The position numbers and the translations under genes were made by a program. Below the pieces are notes generated by a model. The model was given only the letters and a program-made list of their open reading frames with translations, did not search any database and was not told where the DNA came from. This document shows positions 1-14,700 of a stretch of DNA of 64,000 nucleotides, piece by piece. The stretch is from Chondrilla cf. caribensis (taxonomy: Eukaryota; Porifera; Demospongiae; Chondrillida; Chondrillidae), in contig OZ026570.1 of the NCBI GenBank assembly GCA_964020155.1, positions 3,420,779 to 3,484,778 on the forward strand, in the 5' to 3' direction. How positions within the stretch are numbered: position 1 is the first letter of the stretch; every line of letters begins with the position of its first letter.

Positions 1-566
1 CTGCATCACGACCTACGCCGTGTACTGCACGGGGTAACGACGACGATATTGAAATTAACGATGGTTGACGGAAATACTTGAGCGATTGGCCGTGGACGAT
101 ACGTATACTAGGTCCTCACAAATCAAATCACTCCGGCCCACGCGGCCACGATATATGCATGCACTCACAATTTGCGACTAGTTCGTGAATCCGTCTGTTC
201 TGTCCATCCCTCTCCTTCAAATTTTCTAGAATAGTACTTTTCCACGGAGCAGCCATGTTGACTGAGAGTGAACCGGAATATAGTTCGATTTCAATTCCAA
301 ATTCGAAAAATGGAATATAGCCTATACGCATAATATTATTATGATAACATGCACTAACGTCGTATACTGTAAAGTTGATTGACAACGTTAATATTGTATT
401 AATTATTATACTATACAAAGTAATAAGCACTTAATATAAAATAATGTTAGTTCACAAACTTATAAAACTATTTATACAAAAACCTGTTAGCGTGTGTTGA
501 ATTCTGTTAGTAGGATAGAGCTAGTTACTACATCTTGTGCACCATGTGCAGTGAACGGTTCATGGG
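1..566. other. Sequence beyond the giant gene's last visible stop
   Basis: This AT-rich stretch lies downstream (minus strand) of the stop at 567-569. A minus frame of about 100 codons at 128-430 has no domain I recognise and resembles a chance ORF. I found no minus-strand AATAAA here. The only poly(A)-like word is a TATAAA variant near 471-476. If the giant gene uses an extra intron before its apparent stop, further exons could lie here or beyond the left edge. Confidence 0.4.
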
Positions 567-2287
567 CTAGTTTTGAGGTAGTTCGTCAGTGCGGTAGTAC
601 TTCACCGTGTGGAGGTCCCATTCGGCCACACACATTGTTGTCACCGTCTCACATATGGCTTTGATTGTGAGGACAGCTGACCCGTTGCCAATAGCAGCAA
701 TACCATGGAGAGGTTCCACGGAGAGAATCCTCAGGTTAATGTAGTGGTCGTCCTCAACGCCTTTGCGAATCTTTTCGATTTCATACGAAGCAGCTGTGAT
801 TCCAATTTGGAAGACAAGCGTGCTTGCATTAGAAGGCATGAGCTTGGTCTCGTTGCCGGCTATGAAATGGGCACCAGCCAGTGCTGTACCGTCGAAGGCT
901 GATATGGTGACATTGGTGGGTGTGGCAAAGGGCGGATCATTGTGGCGAATGACAGTCACGTTCCCGAACATTGCAACTTCAGAAACAAAGAATTCCGCAG
1001 ACTGGAAGGAGAAGTATCCAGCGTCGTCGTAGAAAATAAATTCTTGGAACACATCTGAAGAGACTCCGTCGTAGACTACAGTCACATTTGCCGGCCCAAG
1101 ATTGGACCCAACCTCACACACAATGACTGAATCAGGCGCAACAACTCTTACATTCACACACTGAGTCACTTTCAGATCAGTTGCAAAGTATACTTGAGGT
1201 GGTACGCTGTCGTTGTAAGATGTGAGTGGGCCGAAGTTAACACCAGTGATGGTGACAGTGGTGGAGGGTGTGGTGGTGTGGGTGGAGTCAGGAGTGACGT
1301 CTAACACCACAGGCGGTTCAACCGTGGTGAACACGCCCCCAACAGTGGTGGTCACCTCATCGACAGTGATGGCAATGTCGGTAGTGTTGGGGTCAAGAGT
1401 TGGAGAACGGCATGTTAAGACTGCATCGCTGAGGACAGTTACGTTGCTACAGCTACTGTTGCCAATGGCAACTTCCACAACTGGCCCTTCACCAGACGAA
1501 GTCGATGGGCCAAAATACTGTCCAGAAATTGTCACCAGAGTTCCTCCGAACTGTGAGGCCGTGGTTGGGAAAACACTGGAGAAAACTGGAGGAGGGAGGT
1601 AGCGGTAAGCGTCGGTCACATTCAACATGAGGGCGGAGTCATCGATAATGAGAGTGAGAGTGACGTTTGAGTCAAAACTCATGTTGTCGGCAGGTGGTGT
1701 GAGAGCAGTTAGAGTGACGTTGGACACAGTCACTTCCACATCCATTGCACTGTTGAAGTCCAGCAACAAGTCCACTCTTCTTGCCAGTGGATCATCTGAT
1801 GTTGGTCCGAAGTTACCACCCTGTACAGTAACAAATGTTCCTCCGGATGCCCTACCAGCTGTGGGTCGAATGGAGGTGAACAAGGGTGGGGGATAGTAGA
1901 CAAAACTCCTCACTCTGGTGGCGTTGTACATGTCTACTAGCGGTTCAATAGGATTGGGAGGGACAGCAGTATCATGGAAGGCATCTCGGGTGAACGTAAC
2001 GAAGGTGTCATTGACCGACGTCGTCAGACTGGGATTTCTCCTCAGATGTTGTGAATCTCCATCATTCAACTGGACCACAATGACGGTGGAGTCCTGGTGG
2101 ACAACGGGTGTACCTCCGGTTAGATCGTACATGTCCTCCGAACTCCTCATGTCTTGTAGGGTTATCGCTTTGTAGTCAATGTCTGTGGAGTCGATTGGCT
2201 CGTCAAAAACAAACGTTATCTCCCTTCGTATGAGGTCGAGGTGATATTCCACAAACGTTGGTCTAGTTGTGTCAGCAGTGAAGTTAC
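567..2287 (-). CDS. Giant repeat protein, C-terminal exon: last repeat, three IPT/TIG domains, Calx-beta
   Basis: This is the third exon of the giant secreted protein. The acceptor is a TTAG at 2290-2288. The first two bases complete a Gly codon split across intron 2, which gives the usual linker GNFTADTTRP. The exon encodes the last copy (about the 120th) of the tandem domain, with a poorly kept DLNxIK site. Three IPT/TIG domains follow, each beginning with a PPP/EPP turn and carrying a GG/STxVTxxGxNFGP signature. A Calx-beta domain comes next (FSFQSAEFFVSE, then FDGTALAGAHF). The frame stops at TAG 567-569 after the tail YYRTDELPQN. IPT/TIG domains are Ig-like folds in plexins, Met and other surface proteins. 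Calx-beta domains bind calcium in Na/Ca exchangers, integrin beta4 and extracellular adhesion proteins. No membrane segment is visible. The true end is uncertain: a possible donor (GTGAGA) near 652 could carry the gene on to the left. Confidence 0.85.
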
Positions 2288-2780
<493 letters not shown>

Positions 2781-5700
2781 CTGACACATCCACTCCAGCC
2801 TTGGATGGATTCAAGTTCATATCCTTCACGACTTCCTCCTCAACGACCACAAACGTATCAGCAGAACTGGTAGCAAATCCGTCCAGAGACTTCACACGGT
2901 TCAACTCACTGGTTGTGAGCCTGACGGACACCACAGTGCTGTACTGAGGGGACACAATGCTGCTTTCGTCACTCGGAGTGTGGAAGGCGGTAGCAGTGGA
3001 GGTGACATTGTTCTGCACCGTGACAAGGGATCTGTTGAAACAGGACGAGTTCACGGTTTCATCAAATGTGAGATGGAGGATTCCAGTGTTGAGATCGAAC
3101 AGGAATGATGAAAGTGTCGGAGGTACTGTGTCGTTCTGGAAGCAAACTGCCTTCACTGCCTCCGTGTGCGGAATGGGAACAACGGAATTATCCACCATGT
3201 CCACCACTAGATAGGAAGAAAACGAGATGTAAGTTTCATCAATTGTTGTCGCCAGGGTGGGACGCTCGGTGATCATGTTCAGATCTCGGCTGTCTAGCAT
3301 GATGTCAACTATCGGGCTGTCTGCTCCCAAGGGTAATCCCCTGTCGCTAAGCCTGACGTACAGGTGTGTGTCGGCAGTTGGTACGTGGCGTTCAGCCTGT
3401 AGGACGATCTCCTCCATTCTGAGGGAGTTGATGTTGACGGATTCGCTGAAGGTGAGGGTGAGGATTTCTGAGGTGAGATTGAGACAGAACTCCACAAGAT
3501 GGGGAGGAGTGGTGTCGCCTACGAAGGACAGCACCTTCACGGGAGGTCTTGGTACCACCCTGTTCTCGTTCATGTCGTTCACGAGGAATTCACTGAAGGA
3601 GAAATAGGTTGTCGAGGAATTTCTGGCAAGACTCAGTTCTTCCTTGATGGCATTAAGATCGTCGTCGCCAATAGCAACCGTAACCAAGTAGGTGTTCGTT
3701 AACGGATCAACAGCATAGCTGCCATGTGGGAGGGGCTTGTCCGTGAGTGGGATAGACACACTTCTGTTGTCAGCAGAACTCTGTATACTAATCTGGGTAA
3801 CGTCAAAACTGCTAATGTTGACTGGTTCATCAAACTGCAGCACAAAGGTACCAGAATCGAGGTCGAACTCATTGAAATCCACCAGTTTGGGCCGAACAAG
3901 GTCTTCAGTGAAGTTGAGAACATTCTGTGCGTCGCTTGTTGGAATTGGTACGATGGGATTCTCGTTCATGTCAAGAACAAGACTATCAGTGATGGAGATG
4001 AAGGTATTGGAGTCACTGGTGGCCAATTCGGTCAGTGTCTTGATGGCATGCAAATCGTCAAATCCAAGATTGATGGTGAGGACGTGGAAGTCGGAATGGG
4101 GATCAGACAAACTTGAACTGGAAGTGAGATTGTAGGCTTGTGTGACATTGTCCATATGTTGGGCATTCTGGAGAGTGATTTGTTCGATCATGAATGTTCG
4201 GGTTCTGATGGTTTCCGAGAAGGACAAAATCAACTGATCCGAAGTCAAGTTCAATTCAAAAGCATCCAATTCCGGATCCACAAAGTCTGGATACAATTCA
4301 TCAGCAACTATACTGTTGACAAGTGAATCTGAATCTGAAATGGGAACAACTGGATTTGGATCCAGAGCAAGATCGTCGATTGCATAACGTGTGAAGGTCA
4401 ACCAGGAGTTGGTGCGGTCAGTGTAGATGGTTGTCATTCTCTTGACCTCGTTGAGGTCCACGAGACTGAAAAGAAAAGTGATGACGGTGCTGTGATAGGG
4501 TGGGGGGATTCCCCCAGTCAGGGTGTACGCGAACTCGGCCTTGAAGAAGTCCTGCAGAGTGAAAGCTGTGAAGTTCAGACTGGTCACGTTGACTGTTTCG
4601 TCAAAGGTCAGGGAAACCTCTTCAGAAGTGAGGTTCACGGTGAAGGCAACGAGTCGTGGACGTGTCTGGTCCGGATTATATCCCGAGACCTGGAGAGTGG
4701 AGTTAACGTACCGTGCTCCAATCGGATTTCCCACCATATCGTAGACGCTGGCATTGTTGTGGTTGATGAAACAATCGGAGACTTGACGACAAATCAACTT
4801 TCGTTTGATCTCGTTTTGGTCTTGTGTACTGATGGTGATCAAAATGGTTGTATTATCACTCTGATCGCTCTTCGTTGAAGATGTGAAGGTGAAGTTGGTG
4901 CCGGTGCCTGTTGTGCCATCCAGGAGGGTGAATTCGGTGGTTTCAAGTGTCGATGCATTCACTGTCTCATCGAATGTCAGAACAAGATGGCCACTGTTCA
5001 TATCAATGGAAAATTCAGTCAAAACAGGTGGAGTTTCATCTGGGATGAACACGGCAGCAATTTTTCCCTCTCCATCATTGATAGCTGTCAGCATATTCAT
5101 GTTCATGTCCATGATGGCATCACTGGTGACCACAATGTGCGTGGTATCAATATCAATGGCAAGATTCTGTCGTCGCTTCAGTTCGTTCCTGTCAACAGGT
5201 CCAAGATCAACAACAACAATGTAGTCGTTGTCACTCGTGGTGGATGTTTGGTTCACTCCAGGGGTCAGCATGAAAGGGGACGAGTGGTAGTCTGTACTGG
5301 ACTGTGGAGCGTGTTGTAGGACTATCTGGTCCACCATCAAACTGGACGAATTGACAGTTTCGTTGAAGGTCAAGATCAGAGTTGAGGAGTCCATATCAAG
5401 GGTGAAGTTCACCAAGATGGGTTGCATGGTATCTGGAGTGTGGATCCTAACAGGGAGAGCGTCCTCGGGGTAGATAGCCACCACGGTGTTGTCGTTGAGG
5501 TCCACAACTGTGACATTCGTTAGAGACAGGTACGTATCATTCTTGCCTGTGGCCAAACTGCTACGATACTTGATGGCATTCAAGTCGTTGAAGCTTATTC
5601 TGATCATCACGACTCTTGAGTCATTGTCCATGGAGCTCGTCTCTTGAGGTGGTTCAGCAGTGAAGGTGTAGTTGAGGAGTTCGTTGCTGGTTTCTCCCCG

Positions 5701-8700
5701 AGCTGCATGGAGGGTGATCTCAGTCACGTTGAGGGTATCTCTGATCTTGACAGTCTCAGAGAAAGTGAGAATCAATCGTCCATCATCAAGGTCCAAATCG
5801 AAGCTGATTAACTCAGGGGGCGTGGTGTCGGGTGTGTACATCACAGTATGTCTGCCGAACTGCGGAAGCCTTTCAACGACATCGTTCCCGGCCATATCCA
5901 GTATGGTGAAATTGGTCCATGAGAGATAGGTATCTTCCGAGCTTGTGACAAGGTTTCTGATGTTCTTTAGTACATCAAGGTCTTGATGCCCAATCTGTAC
6001 GACCACCACTGGATCGTTGGGTGAGAACGAGGCTGAAGTGTTCGGATACGGAGGGTCAGAGTTCAAAGTGTAGTTGACGTAGTCACTGGACCAAATGTTC
6101 CTCTGGTTGTGGAAGGTGAGCTGGGTCGTGTCCAGCGAGGTCACATTCACAGTCTCACTGAAGGTGAGGGTCAGGTTTCCGCTGTCCAAGTCGAGTTCAT
6201 ACGAGAGGAGGACAGGACTGGTGATATCGTGAGTGAATCCATCACTCTTCTGCGCTTCGTCTGTTGCTATGGCGGTAACATTGTTACCAACCATGTCAAA
6301 GATGGCTACCGAGGTGATGGACAAGTAAGTATCGTAACTACTAGTGGCCAAAGATGTCAATTTCTTTACTTCATTGAGATCTTGTCTGCTCAAGTAGACA
6401 ACAAGAACGGGGGAGTTGAAGGTGTAGAGAGGGGTGAAGGTGTTGCTAGGGGAGCTTGGCTGAGAGGTGTTGGTTGCCATAGTAATATTATCGAATAGTC
6501 CAATCAAAAAGTCCGGTGTCTCGTCTGGGTCGAGGAAATCCTGAGGGAAATAGACACCGTCGCCACTGGCAACAGGGAGAGGGGATTCCGGAATGAGCCC
6601 ACTTGTGGTGAGCGTGTACATTTCAGTAAAATTGACTTTTTTGTTGACGAGTGTGAACTGGGTCACATCAAGTGTCTCCGCATCGACAGTCTCATCGAAC
6701 AGCAAGGTCAATGTTCCGTCGTTCATGTCAAGATGGAATCCGTTGAGCTCTGGTGATGTTTCATCAGGAATGTACAGGTTGACTTGCTCCGCTGTCAACC
6801 CATTTACCAGTGGGACCAGTGACTGGTTGTTGTTGTCGACAAGAGCATCTTCGTCCATGACAAGCCAGGTTGTGTTGGTGCTTGTGGCAATTCTCTTCTT
6901 CTTGATCTCATTGAGGTCGTCTAGTGATAAGTTGAGGGTGACGTGTCTGTTGTCCAGCATGGTGATGGTGCTTGACGCCGTCGTGAACTCCGAGAAGTAG
7001 TGATAGGACATCTCATCATATTCGGACACGTTGAACGATCGCTGGAGACGGATTGATGGAAGATTGAAGGATGACACATCGACCGTTTCGTAGAATGACA
7101 GATACAACAACCCTTCGTTCATGTCCAGATTGTAGCTCAGAAGATGAGGCATGATACGATCGTCGAAGAAGAAACTAGCCTGTTTTCTTGTGATTGGAGC
7201 AGATGGATTGTAGACCATGTCCTGTATTGCACCTTCGATCAGCGTGAGATAGCTATCATTGATGGAAGTGAAGAGATCAGTTCTTGCTTTCACGTCGTTC
7301 AAATCTTCGTACTTGAATTTGAACACAACTCTCAGACCATTTGGAGGATCTCCTCTCTCTCCAGTGAGATTGAACACAGTTGACGGGAATTCTGCGTCGT
7401 TTTCGAGAGAGAATTTGGTGGGAATAATCGTGTCGTACCTCACGGGCTCGTCAAACACGAGAACAAGCACGCCTCCAGTCATGTTTGCAATGAAGGATAC
7501 AAGGTTCGGTGGTTCTTCTTCGATGGGGTCAAACAACGCCCTCAGCACGGTGTTGTCGATGGTGTTATTGCCGGTCCAGTCCCACACGGAGAACTCGGCC
7601 AAGTAGAGCCAGGTATTATTACGCTCTGTCCACAGATATTCAGTCACTTTGATGTCATTCACGTCTTCTCGTATCAGATGTAGAGTGACGTTGTGTGTGT
7701 ACGAAGTGTCAAAAGTACCGTTGGTGAGTGTGAGATTAATGGCGCCAACTTCATCAGAGAAAACACCAATCTTGCTGAAATCGGTGAAGTCAAGAGCAAT
7801 AGCTTCGTCAAAGAACAGCTGTACAATCCATCGATCGAGGTTGACAGTGAAGTTGACCAGCATTGGTCTGGATACATCTGGAAGGTAATCCAAAGACTCC
7901 AGAGCTTCACCGTCAACGACGTCAACCACTCTGTTCCCGTTCATGTCGGCAACAGTGTCGGAAGTGATGGTAAGGAAGGAGTCATGGAGAGATGTGTACA
8001 AATTTGTCAGAGCTGTAAGTTCGTATACATCATACACACCGAGGTCAACAACTATCATGTAGTCATCAGAGCTATCAGTCGATGATGGTTCCTTCAATGT
8101 GATGTTAGGTCCTATCGCCGTGAGGTAGTCCTGTAGAGTTATTTGGTCCACTCTTAGCGAGGAGCTGTTGACCGTTTCCGAGAAGTACAGAATGAGGAGT
8201 CTGCCATCCATGTCAACCACAAAGTCCTCCAGTATCGGCCTGGTTGTATCCTCCGTATAGTTTGTGACTTCAAAAGGTGTTTCCACGGCAACAAGAGGAT
8301 TGGAGTTCATGTCGGCAACAGCCAATGATGTCAAGAGAAGAAAGGTGTCATTTTCGCTGGTTGCCAAATCGGTCAACTTCTTGATCTCGTTGCTGTCAAA
8401 GAGACTCAACTTGACCTCAATGATCGTATCATCCAAACTGTCATTGACCACACTGCTGTCGCTGGTGAGGGTGTAGTTAGTGGACCAGTGAGTCAGGTAG
8501 GCACCGTTGGTGAAGGTGATCTGGCGTGATTCAAGCGACCCTGCCTCCACTGTCTCATCAAAAGTGAGCGTCAAGATGTCGGAATCCAAATCAAAGTCAA
8601 ACGACACAAGCCGTGGTGAGGTGGTGTCATTGGTGAAGTTTGCAGCCTGTAGAGCGTCCGTTGTGTTGATAAGAACGATGGAGTTGTTGTTCATGTCGAA

Positions 8701-11700
8701 GACCACAATATCTCTGATCGCAATGAAAGTGTCAGCAGTTGAAGTAGCCAAGGCCGTCAATCTCTTGATGTTGTTGAGATCGGTTTGGTTGATAATCACC
8801 GTGACAACGGGATCATTGGTGCTATTCGTCTTGCCACCAATCAACTGATAGTGTACGGTAGTGTTTGGATCCCGGTCATCCAGAAAATGGATTCCAGTTG
8901 GATCCAGAGTTGAGCTGCGAACAGTTTCATCAAACGTCAAGTGAAGCAGACCCTCGTTCATGTCCAGATGGAAGGACTCCAACTCTGGTGGAACGAAGTC
9001 CTCGACAAAGTCATCCGCTGGTCTACTCACCTCTGATGAGATGTAGTTTCCGGCCATATCTGTAAGAAAGGCTTCCTCCACCACGAGGTATGTGGTGGTG
9101 TTACTGACAGCCAAATTCTCCTCTTTCTTGATCTCGTTGAGGTCAACTCGGGTTAGTTTCAGAGTGACGTGAGTACTGTTTGATGCTTCAGGTATGATAC
9201 CTCCTGTCAGACGAAGGGTGGCGTTTCCATTCCCATTCGAAATTGAAAGTTGGGTTGCGTCGAGCGATGACACGTTCACAGTCTCGTTGAAGACCATTCT
9301 TACTTCCTCCAAACTCAGATCGAGTTCGTAGTAGGTCAGAGCAGGTGGAGTAGTGTCCCTCACATACCTGCTCACTTGCTTAGCTGCGAAGGGCGAGATC
9401 TCCACCAAGGTGTTACCGTTCATGTCGGTCACTGCATATGATGTCATTGAGATGTACGTATTTGATGGAAAACTGGCCAAATTGTCGTATTTCTTGATCC
9501 TGTTGATGTCATCAGGGTGAAGATGGATGCTGATGGATGGGTTGTTAAAGTTTAGTGGGAAGCTTGTGTTGAGTGTGTGAAATCGTGTGACAGAACTGTT
9601 GTCGAAGTCAACAGTGAAGTTGTCCTGTAGTGTGATCTCGCCGATCATGAGGTTTGGAACTCGGACCGTTTCGTTGAACACCAACATGAGGAGGTCACTG
9701 TTCATGTCCAAATGGAAGTCCACCAGTATTGGAGGTCTCGAATCTTCCGTGAAATTGGACACCTGGATGGGATCGGTGAAGTTCAGTTCATTCTCGTTCA
9801 TGTCCATGATGGCTAGCTCTGATAGAATGAGATAGGTTGTGTTTCCATCAACAGCAAGGTCGAGATCACGTTTGATGTTGTTCACGTCATCAATACTCAT
9901 CTGGACCACTATGATGTAGCCATCATCCGACGGGGTAGACCCCATCGTTAGGTTGTAGGAGGGATCAAGGGTAAACAGATCTGCAGCAATGATGAATTCG
10001 TTGACAAGCAGTGTGAGGTGGTCAACGGCTTCGGTGAAGGTCAGAGTGATTTGCTCCGAATTGAGGTTAAATTCGAAAGCAACAAGCTGTGGTTGTGTGG
10101 TATCCATGGTGATATTCCTTACAATTGTGGCATTGTCGGGATCCACCTCCACAAGGGGAAGCCCCATCATGTCATACACGGTCCCCTCGGGTAGGGAGAG
10201 GTGGGTGTTCCCACCGGATTCGTTGCTGGCCAAGTGTCTGCGAATCTTGACATTGTTTAGGTCAGAGAAGGACAGCGTTACAACGATGACGGTGGAATCA
10301 ACCATCGTCCAGCTACTGGTGGTGGTCAGTGTGTATTCTTCAGTGGTTGCATTCACACTCGGACCATTCTGTAACGTCACTAGGGAGATGTTGAACGTAT
10401 CAGCATTGACTGTTTCATCAAACACAAGAGTGAGCGTGCCTTCATCAACGTCGAGATCGAACTCTTCCAACCGAGGAGGTGTGGTGTCGTTGTATACCAT
10501 CCTCACGGCCCGCCCACGTGTTGCGGGAATGGGAACGATGTAATTCTCGACCATATCGTGCACAGTGGTGTTCAGAATGGAGAGGTAAGTGTTGGAAACA
10601 TCTGTTCCGAGGTCATCCATGGCTTTCAAAGTGTTCAACTCCTCCTCAGTGAGCACTAGAGTTAGGTACACATCGTTGGGGAGATTGAGGTGCCTCGGAG
10701 TGAGGGTCAACATCTGGGTGGAGTCGTTGTTTCTGTTCAGCAAGGTGATGGAGGACGGGTCCAGAGATGAGCCGTAAACTGTCTCTGAGAAAGTCATGAT
10801 CAATTCTCCCGTGTTGAGATCCAGATCAAAGTCGACGAGGCGAGGTCGTGTCGTATCATGGATGAATCCATCAGGGTCGACAACAATCGCAGCTGTTAGG
10901 CTGATCGGATCAACTGGATTTCTGTTCATATCATCAATGAGATCTGTTGTTATGGTAATATACGTGGTTACATCATTGATGGCCAATCCTGTTAATTTCT
11001 TAATCTCATTGAGATCAAAGTGACCGATTTGCACCTCAACGACAGGACCATTGGTGGAGTTGGAGAGGCTGCCAGGAGTGAGGGTGAGGGTGTAGTTCTG
11101 GGCATTGGGGTTACTGCGTTCTCCAACCAGTGTGAGCTGTGTGACATCCAGAGACGAGACATTGACGGATTCCGAGAAGAACAGTGTCAGCAATCCTGGC
11201 CCGTCCATGTCGAGGAAGAAGAATTCCAGTTGTGGTGGTACCTCGTCCGGGTACACTAAATCTGAGACTAGTGACATGTTTGAACGTATCGGGTAATTCC
11301 AGTTGAAATTCATGTCTTGTATCAATCGATCCCCAATTGATATCAGTGTATCGTTTGTCTCGGTACCCAATGTGGTTGCAATCTTGATCAAGTTGAGATC
11401 ATCTCTGATCAGTTTGATATCGACAACTGTTGAATCATTTCCCAACACGGTACCATTGGTTAGGTTGACAGACTCAGTTCCATTTGGACTCAGAATGGAA
11501 ACTTCGACAGAATTAAAAGTCTCCACAAAGACCGTCTCATCAAAGGTAAGTGTGAGGATTTCATTGGTCAAATTCAGTTCAAAACCGACCAATCGAGGGC
11601 TGGTGGTATCATTCACAAACACAGTTACCATAACAGCAGATCCCTCGTCGATAGGGACCACAGAGTTGTCGAACATGTCGGAGATTGCATCAGATGTGAG

Positions 11701-14700
11701 GGCAAGATGGCTGTCAGAGGTATTGTGAGCTAGACCGCGCTGGCGTTTGATCTCGTTGAGGTCATCCACCAGGAGGTAGATCTCTATCACAGTCGCAAAG
11801 TCAGAAGTGTGGTTCCATGCTCCAGTCAACACAATCCCAAAAGAACTGTTTCGCACCGGATCACCAAGGAGGGCTAGTTCGGATGGTTGAAGCGAGGATC
11901 CGTTGACGGTTTCGTTGAAGTGCAGGACCAGGAGTCCAAGGTTCATATCGAGATCGAAATGGTCCAATTCTGGATGGATGATGTCGGGATAGTACAGGGT
12001 TACATTGTGGGGTGCTGACGGTGGTACCTCCTCCACTGGATTCCCGCTCATGTCATCGATGAAGGAGGACGTTAGAGAGAGGTGAGTACTCTCTGGTGAG
12101 ACCGCCAACATGCTCAGCTCTTTGACCTTGTTCAAATCGTTCACTCCGAGCTGGATGAAGATAGTGGTGGAGTCCTGTCCAACAGGGGATCCACCAAGAA
12201 TGTCCGAATCGTCAGTCAGTGTGTAGTTCTGTGTGTCTCCATCCGGTGTACCATCAGAATGCAGGGTCAACTGAGAGACCATCAGGCTGCTGGCGTTCAT
12301 CGTCTCAGAGAACACAAGGGAGAGCACTTCGGAGGTCAAGTTGAGGCTGAAGGACTCCAGTTCGGGAGGGGTGATGTCGGTGGTGACGTTACCAGCTTGA
12401 AGGGCTTGCGTGCTGTTGATCTCCACTAAGAGGTTACCAAACACATCTTCAATTGTGTACTCGAAGGCAGCGATGAAGGTATTGTTGACGCTGGTTCCAA
12501 GGAGAAACAATCTCTTCAGCTCGTCCGAATCAGATTTCGACAGGTACACTCTCTGCACTGGGCCATCCACCATGTCCGAGTTCTGAGATCCATATGATAG
12601 AGTGTGAAATGTGAACGGATCTGGGTTTCTGGCCCTTGAGTTCTGTAGGGTGAGGTGGGTAGCATTGAAAGTCACCCAGTTCACAGTTTCGTCGAACGTG
12701 AGCCACAGGTCGTTGCTGTCCATGTCCAGTGCAAAGTTCTTCAGAGTGGGTGGAGTGTCGTCACGGAGATAGTCTGACACAAGTAGCGGCATCACAGTGA
12801 TGTCAACATTGGAGATACCAAACTGGTCCAGTACAAGTTCGGAGGATACTCGGATGTAGGCGGACATGTTGCTGACTCCGATACGACGTGCCTTCAACTG
12901 ATCGACATCATACGTCAGTAGATCAATGATCAAAGTGGTATCGTCCATCATGCTGACCGTTCCCCTTGTCAACTGGTACATTTTATCGGAGCTCATCGTC
13001 AGATCGCTGGAAAGCAGAGTAACCTGTGTGATGTCCAGGGACAAGTAGTCAACGGTCTCACTGAAGTGGAGAGTCAACTGCTCTGGTGCATCCATGTCAA
13101 GATCGAACCTCAAGAGGACAGGTTGACTGGTGTCGTTGATGAACGAACAGCTCATCTTAGCATCCAAGGGTGCCAAACCCTCAATGGAGTTGTTGTTCGT
13201 GTCCACAATTGCCCCTTTCCGTACTCTGAGATAGGTGGTCATCTGGCTGATCAGCAATGTCTCCAACTTCTTGATCTCGTTCAGGTCTTCCTCTGTGAGA
13301 ACTACGGTGACGTTTTTCCCGTTGTCCGGTTGAACGCTCCCACCGGTCAGGTTATACTCCGTGTATGCGCCCGTGTTGGAATCCTGGAACACCAACCTGT
13401 CGTACTGGATGGATTGTGCGATCACGGGTTCGTCAAACATGATGGTTAACAGAGAGGAATTGATGTTGACTTGATAGCAGACTATCATAGGTGGAGTGGT
13501 GTCGGGTGTGAACAAGTCTACGGGCAACAACGCATAATCTGAGGGATTGGGAACAAACGCTGTGTCCTTCACAGCACCAGGTTCAAGCTCAAGGAAGGTG
13601 GTACTGTTGCTAGCAGCCAGAGTGAGGGATAACTTAAGAGCACACACATCAGCCTCCGTCAACTTAATGTCGACAATATGACCGTTCCCAGTGATGGGGG
13701 TGCCATCAGTGAGGGTGTAGTTGGTGACAAAGCTGATGTTGTCACTGGAGAAGAAGGTGAATTTGGTGTACACAAACTGGGTCACGTCGACGGTTTCAGT
13801 GAATACAAGAGTGAGAACCTCTCTGTCCATGTCCAGACCGAAGGCGACAAGCTGAGGATTCGTGGTGTCTTCGGTGAAGTTGAGTGCAGGCTTTGCTCCT
13901 GCTGTGGTGATCTCGTTCACTGCATTCCCGCTCATGTCTCGTACTGCTGATGAATCCATCACCAAATGCGTGGTCTCCAGGGACTGAGCAACATTGGAAT
14001 TATTCTTAATGGCATTCAGATCATCAAAGCCAATCATAACGGACACGATGTAGTGGTCCATGGTGGTGGGTTCGCTGGAAGGTGTCAAGGGAACAGACTC
14101 TCCAGAGGTTGGCATAGCAACAATCTGGATGGATGATGTATTGAGAGAGCTCACGTTCACTGTCTCTGAGAATGTCAGATCGAGGAATCCCATATTCATG
14201 TCCAGTGTGAAGTTCACCAGAGATGGACTGGTTTCATCGGGAATGAATGTGTCAACCGGGTCAGCCGCGTCCTCCAGCACGGGAGATACTGGATTCCTGC
14301 TCATGTCGAACACAGTCAGGTTACTCAAGTACAGGTGAGTGTCCTTGAAGCCTGTACCAATGTCCGTGTACTGCTTCAGTTCGTTGATGTCCTCGAAGCC
14401 AATATTCACAGTGACTCGAGTGCTGTCCGACATGGACCAGGTTGTGGATGGACCGAGGTGGGAGGTGCGTGTGGACAGGAGAAACGTTCTCGTGACATTC
14501 TCGAGTGGCTCTGGAGTGCTCTGTATCGTCAGCTCTGTGAACTGGAAGCTACTTGCGTTGACAGTCTCATCGAACGTGAGCACGAGTTGGTCAGCATTCA
14601 AGTCCAGTGTGAAATTGACCAGCATGGGGTTGGTGGTGTCGCGGATCAGGCTGCGCACACGCTGAACGGCTCCACTGGTGTCGGTGATGGCGAGGACATC

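Noticed and set aside
128..430. Minus-strand 100-codon ORF
   Set aside because: It has AT-rich composition, no domain or signal, and no link by splice phase to the giant gene that I could establish.
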